Positions 45,682 through 53,268 of a DNA stretch of 53,268 bases are shown here, piece after piece. A model generated the notes under the pieces. That model did no database searches. It had not been told where the DNA came from and worked only from the letters and a program-made list of their open reading frames with translations. The position numbers and the translations under genes are program-made. The stretch lies in NCBI GenBank assembly GCA_043809745.1, contig JBDROU010000017.1, forward strand, positions 1-53,268, in the 5' to 3' direction. Source of the DNA: JBDROU01 sp043809745 [NCBI: bacterium] (lineage in GTDB: Bacteria > Elusimicrobiota > JBDRMW01). Numbering within the stretch: the stretch's first letter is position 1; the number at the start of each line of letters is the position of its first letter.

Positions 45682-47136
45682 ATGATTAAAAAAGAAATAT
45701 TAAATATATTCCATTTACTTAAACGACTTTCTAAAGATGAAGAGTTATTTCTGGTTGGTGGTTTCTTAAGAGATTATATTTTAAAAAGAAATACTCTGGA
45801 TTTTGATTTTTGCATTAAAAAAAATGTCCAATATTTCTGTAAAATAGTGTCAAGAGAACTAGGGGCGAAATGCTTTGTGTTAGACAAAGATACAGAAACT
45901 TATAGAGTAATATTGAAAATAGATGAAAAGCAGATTAATTTGGATTTTAGCCAAATCAAAGGAAAAACAATATATGATGATTTAGCATTACGGGATTATA
46001 CTATTAATGCTATAGCTTTAGATATAACAAAAATAGATAAAATAAAAAAGAACATTATAGATCCGTTTAATGGCAATGGAGATATTGAAAAAAGGATTAT
46101 AAAATCTATTTCAAAACAGAATCTAATTGATGATCCGCTGAGGCTGCTGAGAGCTTTTAGATTTAAAGCGGAGCTTAAATTTAACATAGAAGCAAAAACG
46201 TTAGCTTTTATAAAAAGTTTGTCAAAAAGAATACACAAGAGTTCCTCTGAAAGAATTAAGGATGAATTATACAAAATATTATCTGTGACCGATTCCACTG
46301 AAATATTTAAGCAATTAGACAAGACAAATCTCTTAGGAGAAATATTTCCGGAAGTTACAGCCTGCAGGAACCTCGCAAAGGTCTATTATAAAAAAGAAGG
46401 AGTTTTAACGCACCTTTTGCAGACATTAAACAGGATGGAATATATTAAAGAAAATACAAAATCACTCTTTGGGAATTTAAGTCCTTTTATAAGAAAGTAT
46501 ATTTTTGAAACTATATCTGGAGGCTATCCACGCTTTACAACACTAAAACTAGCTAGCTTACTGCATGATGTAGGCAAAGCGCCTACCGCAAAAATGAGAG
46601 AAGGCAGATTAAGGTTTTTTTATCATGAAGAAGAGGGTGATAAAATGGTAAAAAATATTGCTGATAGGTTGAGATTAAGCTCAAATGAGAAAGATATTGT
46701 GAGTGCGATGACTCTCGGCCACATGAGGCCGGGAAATCTTGCTTACCAGAAAGAAATTACAGACAGAGCTAAATACAGGTATTTTAGGGATTATGGTAAT
46801 AAGAGCATCTCTCTTCTGTTGATATCACTTGCGGACCGATTTACATATTTAACAGACCGTCAGATTAAAAGTAAAAAGGATAAACATCACAAAGCGATCC
46901 TAAACTTGATTAATCATTACTACTTTGCAAGGGAAAAGGTAAATCCTCCAAAGATAATCAACGGTCATCAAATTATGAAGGAACTGAATATTCCATCAAG
47001 CCCGCTGGTAGGTAAAATCCTTGTTGAGATAAACGAAAATATTGTAGAGGGAAATATAAAAACAAAAGAAGATGCGGTAAGGCTTGCAAAAACGATTTTA
47101 GACTTAAAGCAGACAGAGGGCAAAGAAATAAATTGA
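45682..47136 (+). CDS. CCA tRNA nucleotidyltransferase with HD domain
   Basis: A 484-residue nucleotidyltransferase of the CCA-adding/poly(A) polymerase type. The catalytic core is LVGGFLRDYIL with DFD at 40-42. ERIKDELYKIL and RLLRAFRFKAEL follow. A later HD-type motif, LLHDVGKAPTA (His295/Asp296), is a possible phosphohydrolase site. I used ATG at 45682 instead of the TTG at 45676. Both tRNAs found in this window lack an encoded CCA, which fits a need for this enzyme. The tRNA-Gly gene lies just downstream. Confidence 0.93.
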   Translation: MIKKEILNIFHLLKRLSKDEELFLVGGFLRDYILKRNTLDFDFCIKKNVQYFCKIVSRELGAKCFVLDKDTETYRVILKIDEKQINLDFSQIKGKTIYDDLALRDYTINAIALDITKIDKIKKNIIDPFNGNGDIEKRIIKSISKQNLIDDPLRLLRAFRFKAELKFNIEAKTLAFIKSLSKRIHKSSSERIKDELYKILSVTDSTEIFKQLDKTNLLGEIFPEVTACRNLAKVYYKKEGVLTHLLQTLNRMEYIKENTKSLFGNLSPFIRKYIFETISGGYPRFTTLKLASLLHDVGKAPTAKMREGRLRFFYHEEEGDKMVKNIADRLRLSSNEKDIVSAMTLGHMRPGNLAYQKEITDRAKYRYFRDYGNKSISLLLISLADRFTYLTDRQIKSKKDKHHKAILNLINHYYFAREKVNPPKIINGHQIMKELNIPSSPLVGKILVEINENIVEGNIKTKEDAVRLAKTILDLKQTEGKEIN

Positions 47137-47160
47137 CCTTATATTGCTGAACTTTATAAA
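47133..47160 (+). promoter_or_regulatory. Promoter for tRNA-Gly
   Basis: TTGACC (47133-47138) overlaps the stop codon of the nucleotidyltransferase gene, and TATAAA is at 47155-47160, 16 nt later. The tRNA begins about 42 nt after the -10 box. Confidence 0.5.
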
Positions 47161-47202
47161 ATGTTGAAGCTAAGTTATATGTGTTTTGAACTTCAGTTTG
47201 AT

Positions 47203-47273
47203 GCGGGTGTAGTTCAATGGTAGAATGAAAGCTTCCCAAGCTTTAGGCGAGGGTTCGATTCCCTTCACCCGCT
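47203..47273 (+). tRNA. tRNA-Gly (anticodon CCC)
   Basis: A 71-nt cloverleaf. The acceptor GCGGGTG pairs with CACCCGC, discriminator T. The anticodon arm AAAGC/GCTTT closes the loop TTCCCAA, anticodon CCC. The T arm is GAGGG/CCCTT with the TTCGATT loop. CCA is not encoded. It stands alone between two protein genes. Confidence 0.93.
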
Positions 47274-47310
47274 AAATATATTAGAGATCTCTTTAATAAG
47301 CATAATTTAT

Positions 47311-48432
47311 ATGAAAATAGCTGTTTTTTCTCGTTTGATTTATCCATTTTATATTGGAGGCATGAACAAATCAGCCTTTTTTCTATCAAAACATCTATCA
47401 AAACTTGGGGATGAAATATGCCTTATTACAAGGAAAAGACCTGTTGGATATAACGGGAAATCAGATTTTGAATTTTCGCTTAAGGAATTTGATTGGCCGA
47501 AAATAAAACCATCATTATTAGCATATCTAAAATTCAGTCAAAATGCATGGAATTGGATCAAAGATAATTCCTTTGATGCAGTTTATTGGAACGGCACATG
47601 TCCTCCTTTTATTGAAAAAAACAATAAAATCTCATTTATAACAGCGGTTCATGGAATGGAAAGTTTCAAGGAAAAAAAAATGTTAAAAAGGCTGTATTAT
47701 TCTCCATTTAATATGTTATTTTCATACTATTTAAGGCGAAGTCAAAAAATAATCACAAATGGCAGCAAATTGATCGAAGAAGCTTCACGCTATTTTAACT
47801 ATCCAAAAAAAGATTTAATAACAATCCCAAATGGAATTGATCCAGAATACATTGATAACATAAGACTGACCAAAGGGGATTTTCAGCAAAAAAAACAAAT
47901 CAGTCTTTTAACAGTCTGCAGGTTAACCGAGAACAAAGGCATAAATGTTTTAGTAGAGGCATTTAAAAAAATTGAAAATATGTTTGATGTGGAATTGATT
48001 ATTGTTGGCAATGGTCCTCAAGAAGCAAAATTAAAGGACTTATCGGCTAAACGCAATATAAGGTTCTTAGGAGAGGTTTCTGATTCTGAACTCCATTATA
48101 TATACAGAAAGGTAGATTGCTTTATCTGCCCAACATTATATGAGGGAATGCCAACAGTAATATTGGAAGCTATGTATGCCGAATTACCTATAATTTCTTC
48201 AGATATAGGAGCTATAGACACAATGGTAGGCAGCGATAACGGCATTTTAGTAAAAGCAGGCGACAGGCAGATTCTTGCCGATGCGATAAAGATTATTCTA
48301 AGCAAAACAAGAGAAAATAGACTTTCTATGGGTGTGAACTCAAGAAAAAAAGTAATTGATAGATTCACCTTTAGTGTGATAGCAAAGCAAACTAGAGATG
48401 TATTGACCAGATTAAAAGAAAATAAAGGCTGA
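47311..48432 (+). CDS. Glycosyltransferase, GT4 family
   Basis: A 373-residue GT-B fold glycosyltransferase. The N-terminal half has the GGMNKSAFFLSKHL acceptor segment. The C-terminal half shows SLLTVCRLTENKGI near 205 and the donor-binding pattern YEGMPTVILEAMYAELPIISSDIGAID, with the two acidic residues of the ExxxxxxxE motif. It probably adds a sugar to a surface polysaccharide. It is the first gene of the glycan cluster. Confidence 0.92.
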   Translation: MKIAVFSRLIYPFYIGGMNKSAFFLSKHLSKLGDEICLITRKRPVGYNGKSDFEFSLKEFDWPKIKPSLLAYLKFSQNAWNWIKDNSFDAVYWNGTCPPFIEKNNKISFITAVHGMESFKEKKMLKRLYYSPFNMLFSYYLRRSQKIITNGSKLIEEASRYFNYPKKDLITIPNGIDPEYIDNIRLTKGDFQQKKQISLLTVCRLTENKGINVLVEAFKKIENMFDVELIIVGNGPQEAKLKDLSAKRNIRFLGEVSDSELHYIYRKVDCFICPTLYEGMPTVILEAMYAELPIISSDIGAIDTMVGSDNGILVKAGDRQILADAIKIILSKTRENRLSMGVNSRKKVIDRFTFSVIAKQTRDVLTRLKENKG

Positions 48433-48439
48433 TATAGTT

Positions 48440-49504
48440 ATGAGGCAACAGATTTCCCAGATTCTAGAAAACAGCCAGTTCGCATTTGAAAAAATTAAGA
48501 GGCGTTTAGGAATAATAAATCCTATTTATCCTCTGCCAAAATTTATTATTTTCGAACCTACAATGAGGTGCAACTTAAACTGTTCGTTTTGTTATCAGGA
48601 AAAGAAATCGGATTTAAAATATAATGAGCTCGGCGTCGATAAGTTAAAAATACTATTTAACCATTTGCCAAATACCGTTAAAACTATTCTCCTTATTGGA
48701 GGTGAAATATTTATCTACCCTTACATATGGGATTTGCTATCAATCTGCAAGGAAAGACATTACAGGGTGGAGCTTTGCACTAACGGTACCATGATAACAG
48801 AAAATATAAAGAAAAAATTAATTGCTTACAGCGAGATTATTGATATGATCGGTATCTCTATAGACGGCATATCGTTTAATGATAAAATAAGGGGGAATGG
48901 AACATTAAGGAAATCGGTTGATAATATTAAAGCTATAAGAAAATATTTTAATATAAGCACGAATACTATTGTTGTAAAGGAAAATATCGGGGAAATTTTA
49001 TCAACTTGCGAATTTATCAAAAATGAATTGAATCCAAATTTGATGCAATTTCAGTTTCTGCAATTCTCCACTAATAAAGAAATTATGAAAACAAAAGAAA
49101 TTATCGGAGAAGAAATATATTATGATCAACTTGTAGGGGATTATGCCAGAGCATACGATTATTACGGCATTAAAGCTTTATTAAAAGAAATTTATGATAA
49201 AGCAAAGAGAAATAATATAAGGGCAGTATTTAAGCCGAACCTTTCAGGGTCGTATTTCAAGGAATTTTGGATTGAACAATATTCCTCTGGCAGGATTTTG
49301 AGCTGTATGGGATTAAAGGCAGCGAGAATTAATTTTCGCGGGGAGTTAAATATTTGTCCATTTATTAGAAATCCGTTAGGATCCTTACTGGATTATCCAC
49401 TAGAAAATATATGGAATTCAGAGCGATTTCTGCACTGGAGAAACAAGATTCTTTCAAATAGGCTATTGTTGCCTTTGTGCAGCAGATGTTGTAAGTTGAA
49501 CTAA
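48440..49504 (+). CDS. Radical SAM/SPASM protein in the glycan cluster
   Basis: A 354-residue radical SAM enzyme. The core motif CNLNCSFC starts at about residue 44, followed by LLIGGEIFIYP. The C-terminal SPASM-like cysteines are in CMGLKAAR, LNICPFIRN and CSRCCK. Such enzymes modify peptides or sugars. Here it stands between a glycosyltransferase and a sugar-nucleotide epimerase, which is unusual. Confidence 0.88.
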   Translation: MRQQISQILENSQFAFEKIKRRLGIINPIYPLPKFIIFEPTMRCNLNCSFCYQEKKSDLKYNELGVDKLKILFNHLPNTVKTILLIGGEIFIYPYIWDLLSICKERHYRVELCTNGTMITENIKKKLIAYSEIIDMIGISIDGISFNDKIRGNGTLRKSVDNIKAIRKYFNISTNTIVVKENIGEILSTCEFIKNELNPNLMQFQFLQFSTNKEIMKTKEIIGEEIYYDQLVGDYARAYDYYGIKALLKEIYDKAKRNNIRAVFKPNLSGSYFKEFWIEQYSSGRILSCMGLKAARINFRGELNICPFIRNPLGSLLDYPLENIWNSERFLHWRNKILSNRLLLPLCSRCCKLN

Positions 49505-49526
49505 ATTATTGACATATAAAACTATT

Positions 49527-50453
49527 ATGGGAAATAATGTATTAATTACAGGGGGAGCGGGATTTCTCGGGTCCAGCATTGTAAGGGAATTTCTTTTAAG
49601 AAATTCTCGTGTTATCGTTTATGATAATTTTTATTCCGGAAGCAGGAAGTTTTTACCTAAAAACGATAATCTCAGCATATTTAATGGAGACATAAGATCA
49701 CGAGCCCAAATAAAGCGGTGCCTGAATAAATATTTTCCTAGTATAGTTATACACCTTGCTGCAATACCTTTTATCCCTTATTGCGATGCAAATATAAAGG
49801 AAGTATTAGATGTAAATGTCTCAGGCACACAGGCAATTTTAGAAGAGTGTTGTAAGATGAAGAATTTGCCGAAGTTTCTACTTGCTTCTACTGCAGCTGT
49901 TTATAAACCTTCATTAAAGCCTCATTCAGAAACCGATACTCTTATGCCAATTGAGATTTATGGGATTAGCAAATTAAGCTCTGAATTTTGCATTAAAATA
50001 TACAATAAGCAATTTGGGATACCATATAATATTTTGCGAATCTTTAATGCTGTCGGCCCCAGAACAACCAATCCCTATTTAATACCAGCAATATTGAGGC
50101 AGTTAAAAGTTAATCCCAAAGAGATACGCATTGGGAATGTAACCCCCATACGCGATTATATTTATGCTGATGATGTAGCAACTGCTTTTTACAAAGTTGC
50201 ATCACTGGATAACAGAAAACCGGAAATATTTAACATTTCAACCGGCAGGAGTTTCTCAGTAAATGATATTATTAAAATAATAAAAAAGTTATCAAAAAAA
50301 GATTTTACCGTAAAAACAACAGAAAAAAGAAAACGTGCAGTTGATCGTCCAATAATGGTGGGCAACAACCATAAACTAAAAAAATATAATTGGGAACCGG
50401 TCCATTCAATTCAAGAAACCATTAAACTGACTATGAGCTATTACGGGCTATAA
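49527..50453 (+). CDS. NAD-dependent sugar-nucleotide epimerase/dehydratase
   Basis: A 308-residue short-chain dehydrogenase. The nucleotide motif GGAGFLGS opens the protein and the catalytic YGISK (YxxxK) with a serine-rich LLASTAAVY is in place. RIFNAVGPRT and RDYIYADDVA match UDP-glucose 4-epimerase relatives. I chose ATG at 49527; an upstream TTG (49509) would add six unsupported residues. It probably prepares a sugar nucleotide for the glycosyltransferase. Confidence 0.92.
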   Translation: MGNNVLITGGAGFLGSSIVREFLLRNSRVIVYDNFYSGSRKFLPKNDNLSIFNGDIRSRAQIKRCLNKYFPSIVIHLAAIPFIPYCDANIKEVLDVNVSGTQAILEECCKMKNLPKFLLASTAAVYKPSLKPHSETDTLMPIEIYGISKLSSEFCIKIYNKQFGIPYNILRIFNAVGPRTTNPYLIPAILRQLKVNPKEIRIGNVTPIRDYIYADDVATAFYKVASLDNRKPEIFNISTGRSFSVNDIIKIIKKLSKKDFTVKTTEKRKRAVDRPIMVGNNHKLKKYNWEPVHSIQETIKLTMSYYGL

Positions 50454-50496
50454 TATAATGGTTAAATATCCATAGTTTCAAAGAAAGAATTACTTA

Positions 50497-51960
50497 ATGC
50501 TATTTAATTCGCTGGAATTTCTAATATTCTTTCCATTAGTCTGCATTCTTTATTTTTTAATTCCGCATAAGTTTAGACCGTTGATGCTTTTGGTTGCCAG
50601 TTGTTTGTTTTACATGGCATTCATACCTTCATATATTTTAATTCTGGCTTTTACTATTATAGTTGACTACTTTGCCGGGCGATTAATAGCAAAAAGTGAA
50701 GGGAGAATTAGAAAAATATATCTTCTAATAAGCCTTTTAGCAAATATTGGGGTGCTTGTCATATTTAAGTATTCAGGTTTTATAAGCGCAAATATAAATT
50801 TATTGGCAAAATTATTCGATTTGAGTTATCCACTGCCAATATTAGATATTATCTTACCGATAGGCCTGTCTTTTCATACATTCCAAGCTATGAGTTACAC
50901 AATTGAAGTATACAAAGAAAAACAGGAAGCAGAAATAAATTTTGTAAATTTTGCGGTTTATGTTATGTTTTTTCCTCAACTTGTAGCAGGCCCTATAGAG
51001 AGGCCTCAGAATTTACTACATCAGTTTTACGAGTTGCATAATTTCGAATATCAAAAAGCGGCAGATGGACTAAAATTAATAGTTTGGGGGATGTTCAAGA
51101 AAGTTGTTATAGCGGATAGGTTGGCAGTTGTTGTAAATAATGTTTATAATAGTCCAACCGATTTTATAGGCCCGCAGCTTCTGTTAGCTACAGTATTTTT
51201 TGCATTTCAAATATACTGCGATTTCTCCGGGTATTCTGATATAGCGGTTGGAAGCGCGCGGGTTCTTGGATTTAGTTTAACGAATAATTTCAACAGGCCT
51301 TACCATTCAAAATCAATTTCAGAATTCTGGAGAAGATGGCATATCTCATTATCTACCTGGTTCAGGGATTATGTATATATTCCATTGGGTGGCAGCAGAG
51401 TTAAAAAATGCAGATGGGAGTTTAATCTTTTTGTTACGTTTATCATAAGCGGTCTTTGGCATGGCGCAAATTGGACTTTCGTAATTTGGGGCGGGTTGCA
51501 TGCTTTTTATTATTTATTTTCAATTTGGACTAAGAAGTTTAGAGAATTTCTCGCAGAAACACTGCAATTAAAACAACATATAAAATTAAATAACCTTATC
51601 AATGTAACTACAGTATTCACTTTGGTATGTGTTGCTTGGATATTTTTCAGGTCGCAAAACATAGATGATGCTCTGTACATACTTACACATTTAACAACCG
51701 GTTTTGGTGAATTATTCAATATATCAAATTTGGAGTCGAAATTTCATGAATTAGGCATAAGCAGATACGAATTCTTAATTGTACTGGGATCGATAGCTGT
51801 AATGGAGTATACACATTTTTTGCAGCGCAATGGCAGTATTATCAAGATGTTATACAATAAACCTCTCTATTTTAGATGGGTTTTGTATTACGGACTGGTA
51901 GTTGTTACATTGTTGTTCGGAGTTTACAACAAATCTCAATTTATTTATTTTCAGTTTTAG
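50497..51960 (+). CDS. MBOAT O-acyltransferase (AlgI-like)
   Basis: A 487-residue membrane-bound O-acyltransferase with eight or more helices. The invariant histidine is His322 in LWHGANWTFVIWGGLHAF, the same residue number as in AlgI. PQLVAGPIERP and the motif FWRRWHISLSTWFRDYVYIPLGGSRV are diagnostic. It transfers acyl groups, normally acetyl, across the membrane to polysaccharide. The SGNH-like partner is encoded immediately downstream. Confidence 0.96.
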   Translation: MLFNSLEFLIFFPLVCILYFLIPHKFRPLMLLVASCLFYMAFIPSYILILAFTIIVDYFAGRLIAKSEGRIRKIYLLISLLANIGVLVIFKYSGFISANINLLAKLFDLSYPLPILDIILPIGLSFHTFQAMSYTIEVYKEKQEAEINFVNFAVYVMFFPQLVAGPIERPQNLLHQFYELHNFEYQKAADGLKLIVWGMFKKVVIADRLAVVVNNVYNSPTDFIGPQLLLATVFFAFQIYCDFSGYSDIAVGSARVLGFSLTNNFNRPYHSKSISEFWRRWHISLSTWFRDYVYIPLGGSRVKKCRWEFNLFVTFIISGLWHGANWTFVIWGGLHAFYYLFSIWTKKFREFLAETLQLKQHIKLNNLINVTTVFTLVCVAWIFFRSQNIDDALYILTHLTTGFGELFNISNLESKFHELGISRYEFLIVLGSIAVMEYTHFLQRNGSIIKMLYNKPLYFRWVLYYGLVVVTLLFGVYNKSQFIYFQF

Positions 51961-51961
51961 C

Positions 51962-53041
51962 ATGAAATTATTCTTTAAAAAAATCTCCATATTTTTGCCA
52001 TTACCAATAATAATTATTGCTGTAAATTATTTTGTTGATCCAGCTCATTTATTTCAGAATGGAAACTACGAGAAAGGGATAGCTGAGTTGCTGTTGGGAA
52101 ATAAATATGTTGCTAATACAAGTAATTGCGATGAACGTTTACTTCAAAAGTATTATATTAGAGGCCTTAAAAATAAAAAGGATGTAATAGTCCTTGGATC
52201 GAGTACCGCCAGAATGTTGGGAAAGGATATATTCCCCGGATTGCTTTTCTTTAACAGCTCAGTGGGGGGCGCTACCATCGAAGATTCTTTAGCCATTTAC
52301 TGGCTGTACAGGAAGAATAATTTGCTGCCTAGAATGATAATTTTTACAGCTGATTCATGTTTGTTCAATGTAAACAACAGAAAGGAAAATTACAAATCGA
52401 TTGAATTTGAGTTTAATGAAGCTCTAAAATATATTAATGTAAAAAATAAATCAAAAACCGGATGGGATATCAGTTCAATTTTTAATAAAAAATATCTCGA
52501 ACTTATTTCAATAAGTTATTTCAAAGAATCGTTATCTGTGTTATTAAAAATAATTAAATCTGGCAGCGGATGGCATTATTACCCAATTACCTATACCGAA
52601 GAACAATTTTTAAGAATGCCTGATGGAACTTTTAATATAGATGCTAATATGGAAAAAACTACCGCCCAAATTAGGAAAATTGCTGTTGATTTTGCAAAAA
52701 CAAATCCTGTTTACGGGTTACGCGAATATGCTAAACTGGATGAAAATAAAGTTGAAATATTTGAGAAGCTAATAAAATTGATGCTAAAAGATAAAGTTAA
52801 ACCAATATTGTTTATTCCGCCTTATCATCCCGCTGTTTATGATCTGCTGATGACTCAGAACCAATACAACATAATAAGAAAGGTCGAAAGTTATTTTATA
52901 AAATTCGCTTTAAACAATAAAATAAAACTTTTGGGGTCTTATAATCCTAGTAAACTTAAATTGAACGAAACAGATTTTAGTGATGGAATTCATCTTAAAA
53001 AGAAATCAGCAAATATCTATATGACGAGTTCGCTTAAGTAA
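51962..53041 (+). CDS. SGNH-hydrolase-like partner of the acyltransferase
   Basis: A 359-residue protein with one N-terminal membrane helix (about 9-22). VLGSSTARMLGKDIFP provides the Ser80/Ser81 nucleophile region, and DGIH at Asp341-His344 forms the DxxH block of the SGNH family. It looks like the AlgJ/AlgX/DltD-type acceptor-side acetyltransferase that works with AlgI-like MBOAT proteins. The start at 51962 sits 1 nt after the MBOAT stop; an earlier in-frame start at 51902 would lie inside that gene. Confidence 0.86.
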   Translation: MKLFFKKISIFLPLPIIIIAVNYFVDPAHLFQNGNYEKGIAELLLGNKYVANTSNCDERLLQKYYIRGLKNKKDVIVLGSSTARMLGKDIFPGLLFFNSSVGGATIEDSLAIYWLYRKNNLLPRMIIFTADSCLFNVNNRKENYKSIEFEFNEALKYINVKNKSKTGWDISSIFNKKYLELISISYFKESLSVLLKIIKSGSGWHYYPITYTEEQFLRMPDGTFNIDANMEKTTAQIRKIAVDFAKTNPVYGLREYAKLDENKVEIFEKLIKLMLKDKVKPILFIPPYHPAVYDLLMTQNQYNIIRKVESYFIKFALNNKIKLLGSYNPSKLKLNETDFSDGIHLKKKSANIYMTSSLK

Positions 53042-53268
53042 GGTCGCTCACAAGCACCTAAAGAGCTTTATATAACAAACAAAAAGGGAAAAATAATTTG
53101 TATAAAAAATGGGGGAAATGGGGAATTACCCAAAAAATCAGCTAAAGACAAAAGCTAAGCAAAAAAAGCAAAAATTTTGGGTTACTAAATAAGTTTAGAG
53201 TATTGCATGAAAGAGACTCACAAATTTGAAACTAAAAACTAGAGAAAAGATGGTAAAAAATAGCAAAC
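53042..53268. other. Gene-free AT-rich end with an inverted repeat
   Basis: No gene is supported here. ACCCAAAA (53128-53135) pairs with TTTTGGGT (53175-53182). Small ORFs of 11-27 codons are present but lack ribosome sites at proper distance. An ATG at 53250 after AGAGAAAAG could start a gene running off the window end. Confidence 0.4.

Noticed and set aside
50449-50459. TATAATATAAT before the MBOAT gene
   Set aside because: It overlaps the end of the epimerase gene and has no matching -35 sequence, and the two genes look co-transcribed.
53109-53192. 27-codon lysine-rich ORF in the terminal gene-free stretch
   Set aside because: The purine-rich AAAAGGGA is more than 20 nt upstream, too far for a ribosome site, and nothing else supports translation.

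Overview
This window looks like a chromosomal segment from a low-GC, double-membraned (diderm) and probably uncultivated bacterium. All protein-coding genes lie on the plus strand and are tightly packed, with many 1-8 nt overlaps. A lineage such as Omnitrophota or Elusimicrobiota is plausible but is only an inference. The diderm reading rests on an OmpA-type lipoprotein, an AsmA-like protein and an AlgI-type O-acyltransferase. Strong purine-rich ribosome sites (AAGGAGG) and several promoters of the TTGACA-17-TATAAT type show conventional sigma-70-like expression. There is no phage, insertion sequence or CRISPR array, and no gene-free stretch is longer than about 350 nt.

Region 1 (1-4850) holds an unknown membrane-anchored helical protein, a small multi-span membrane protein, a metallophosphoesterase that is probably translated from a leaderless mRNA, an OmpA-domain lipoprotein, and a ketosynthase-like protein that has lost all its catalytic residues. 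Region 2 (4894-7003) is a compact SOS cassette: a LexA-type promoter with a 16-bp palindrome exactly filling the -35/-10 spacer, lexA, a small protein, and a Y-family DNA polymerase. Region 3 (7237-12105) is one very large signalling gene with Ser/Thr kinase, AAA ATPase, TPR-like, GAF and GGDEF domains.

Region 4 (12193-24856) starts with a promoter, an FMN riboswitch and a terminator controlling ribD-ribE-ribBA-ribH. It continues with nusB, ligA, recX, purH, a hotdog thioesterase, an AlkD-like protein, alaS, and a tRNA-Arg gene that overlaps the 3' end of alaS. Region 5 (24871-38823) holds an AsmA-like protein, a SLOG/TIGR00725-like protein, dtd, a large membrane-anchored TIM-barrel-like protein with a small exported partner, sppA, a Yip1-like protein, a PflX-type radical SAM gene, endonuclease V, a MEMO-family protein, a TM2-like protein, NAD(P)HX epimerase, a lone AsnC ligand-binding domain, an active/inactive M16 peptidase pair and a staphylococcal-type nuclease.

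Region 6 (38820-44031) is a complete oligopeptide ABC transporter. Region 7 (44050-47273) has an acyl-CoA synthetase, a CCA-adding-type nucleotidyltransferase with an HD motif, and tRNA-Gly. Region 8 (47311-53041) is a glycan cluster: a GT4 glycosyltransferase, a radical SAM/SPASM protein, a sugar-nucleotide epimerase, an MBOAT acyltransferase and an SGNH-like partner.

The most unusual items are the giant kinase-to-GGDEF protein, the triad-less ketosynthase, the LexA promoter geometry with its small lexA-dinB linker gene, the alaS/tRNA-Arg overlap, and the TIM-barrel/exported-protein pair. No single unmistakable new system stands out. All annotations come from reading motifs; no database search was run.
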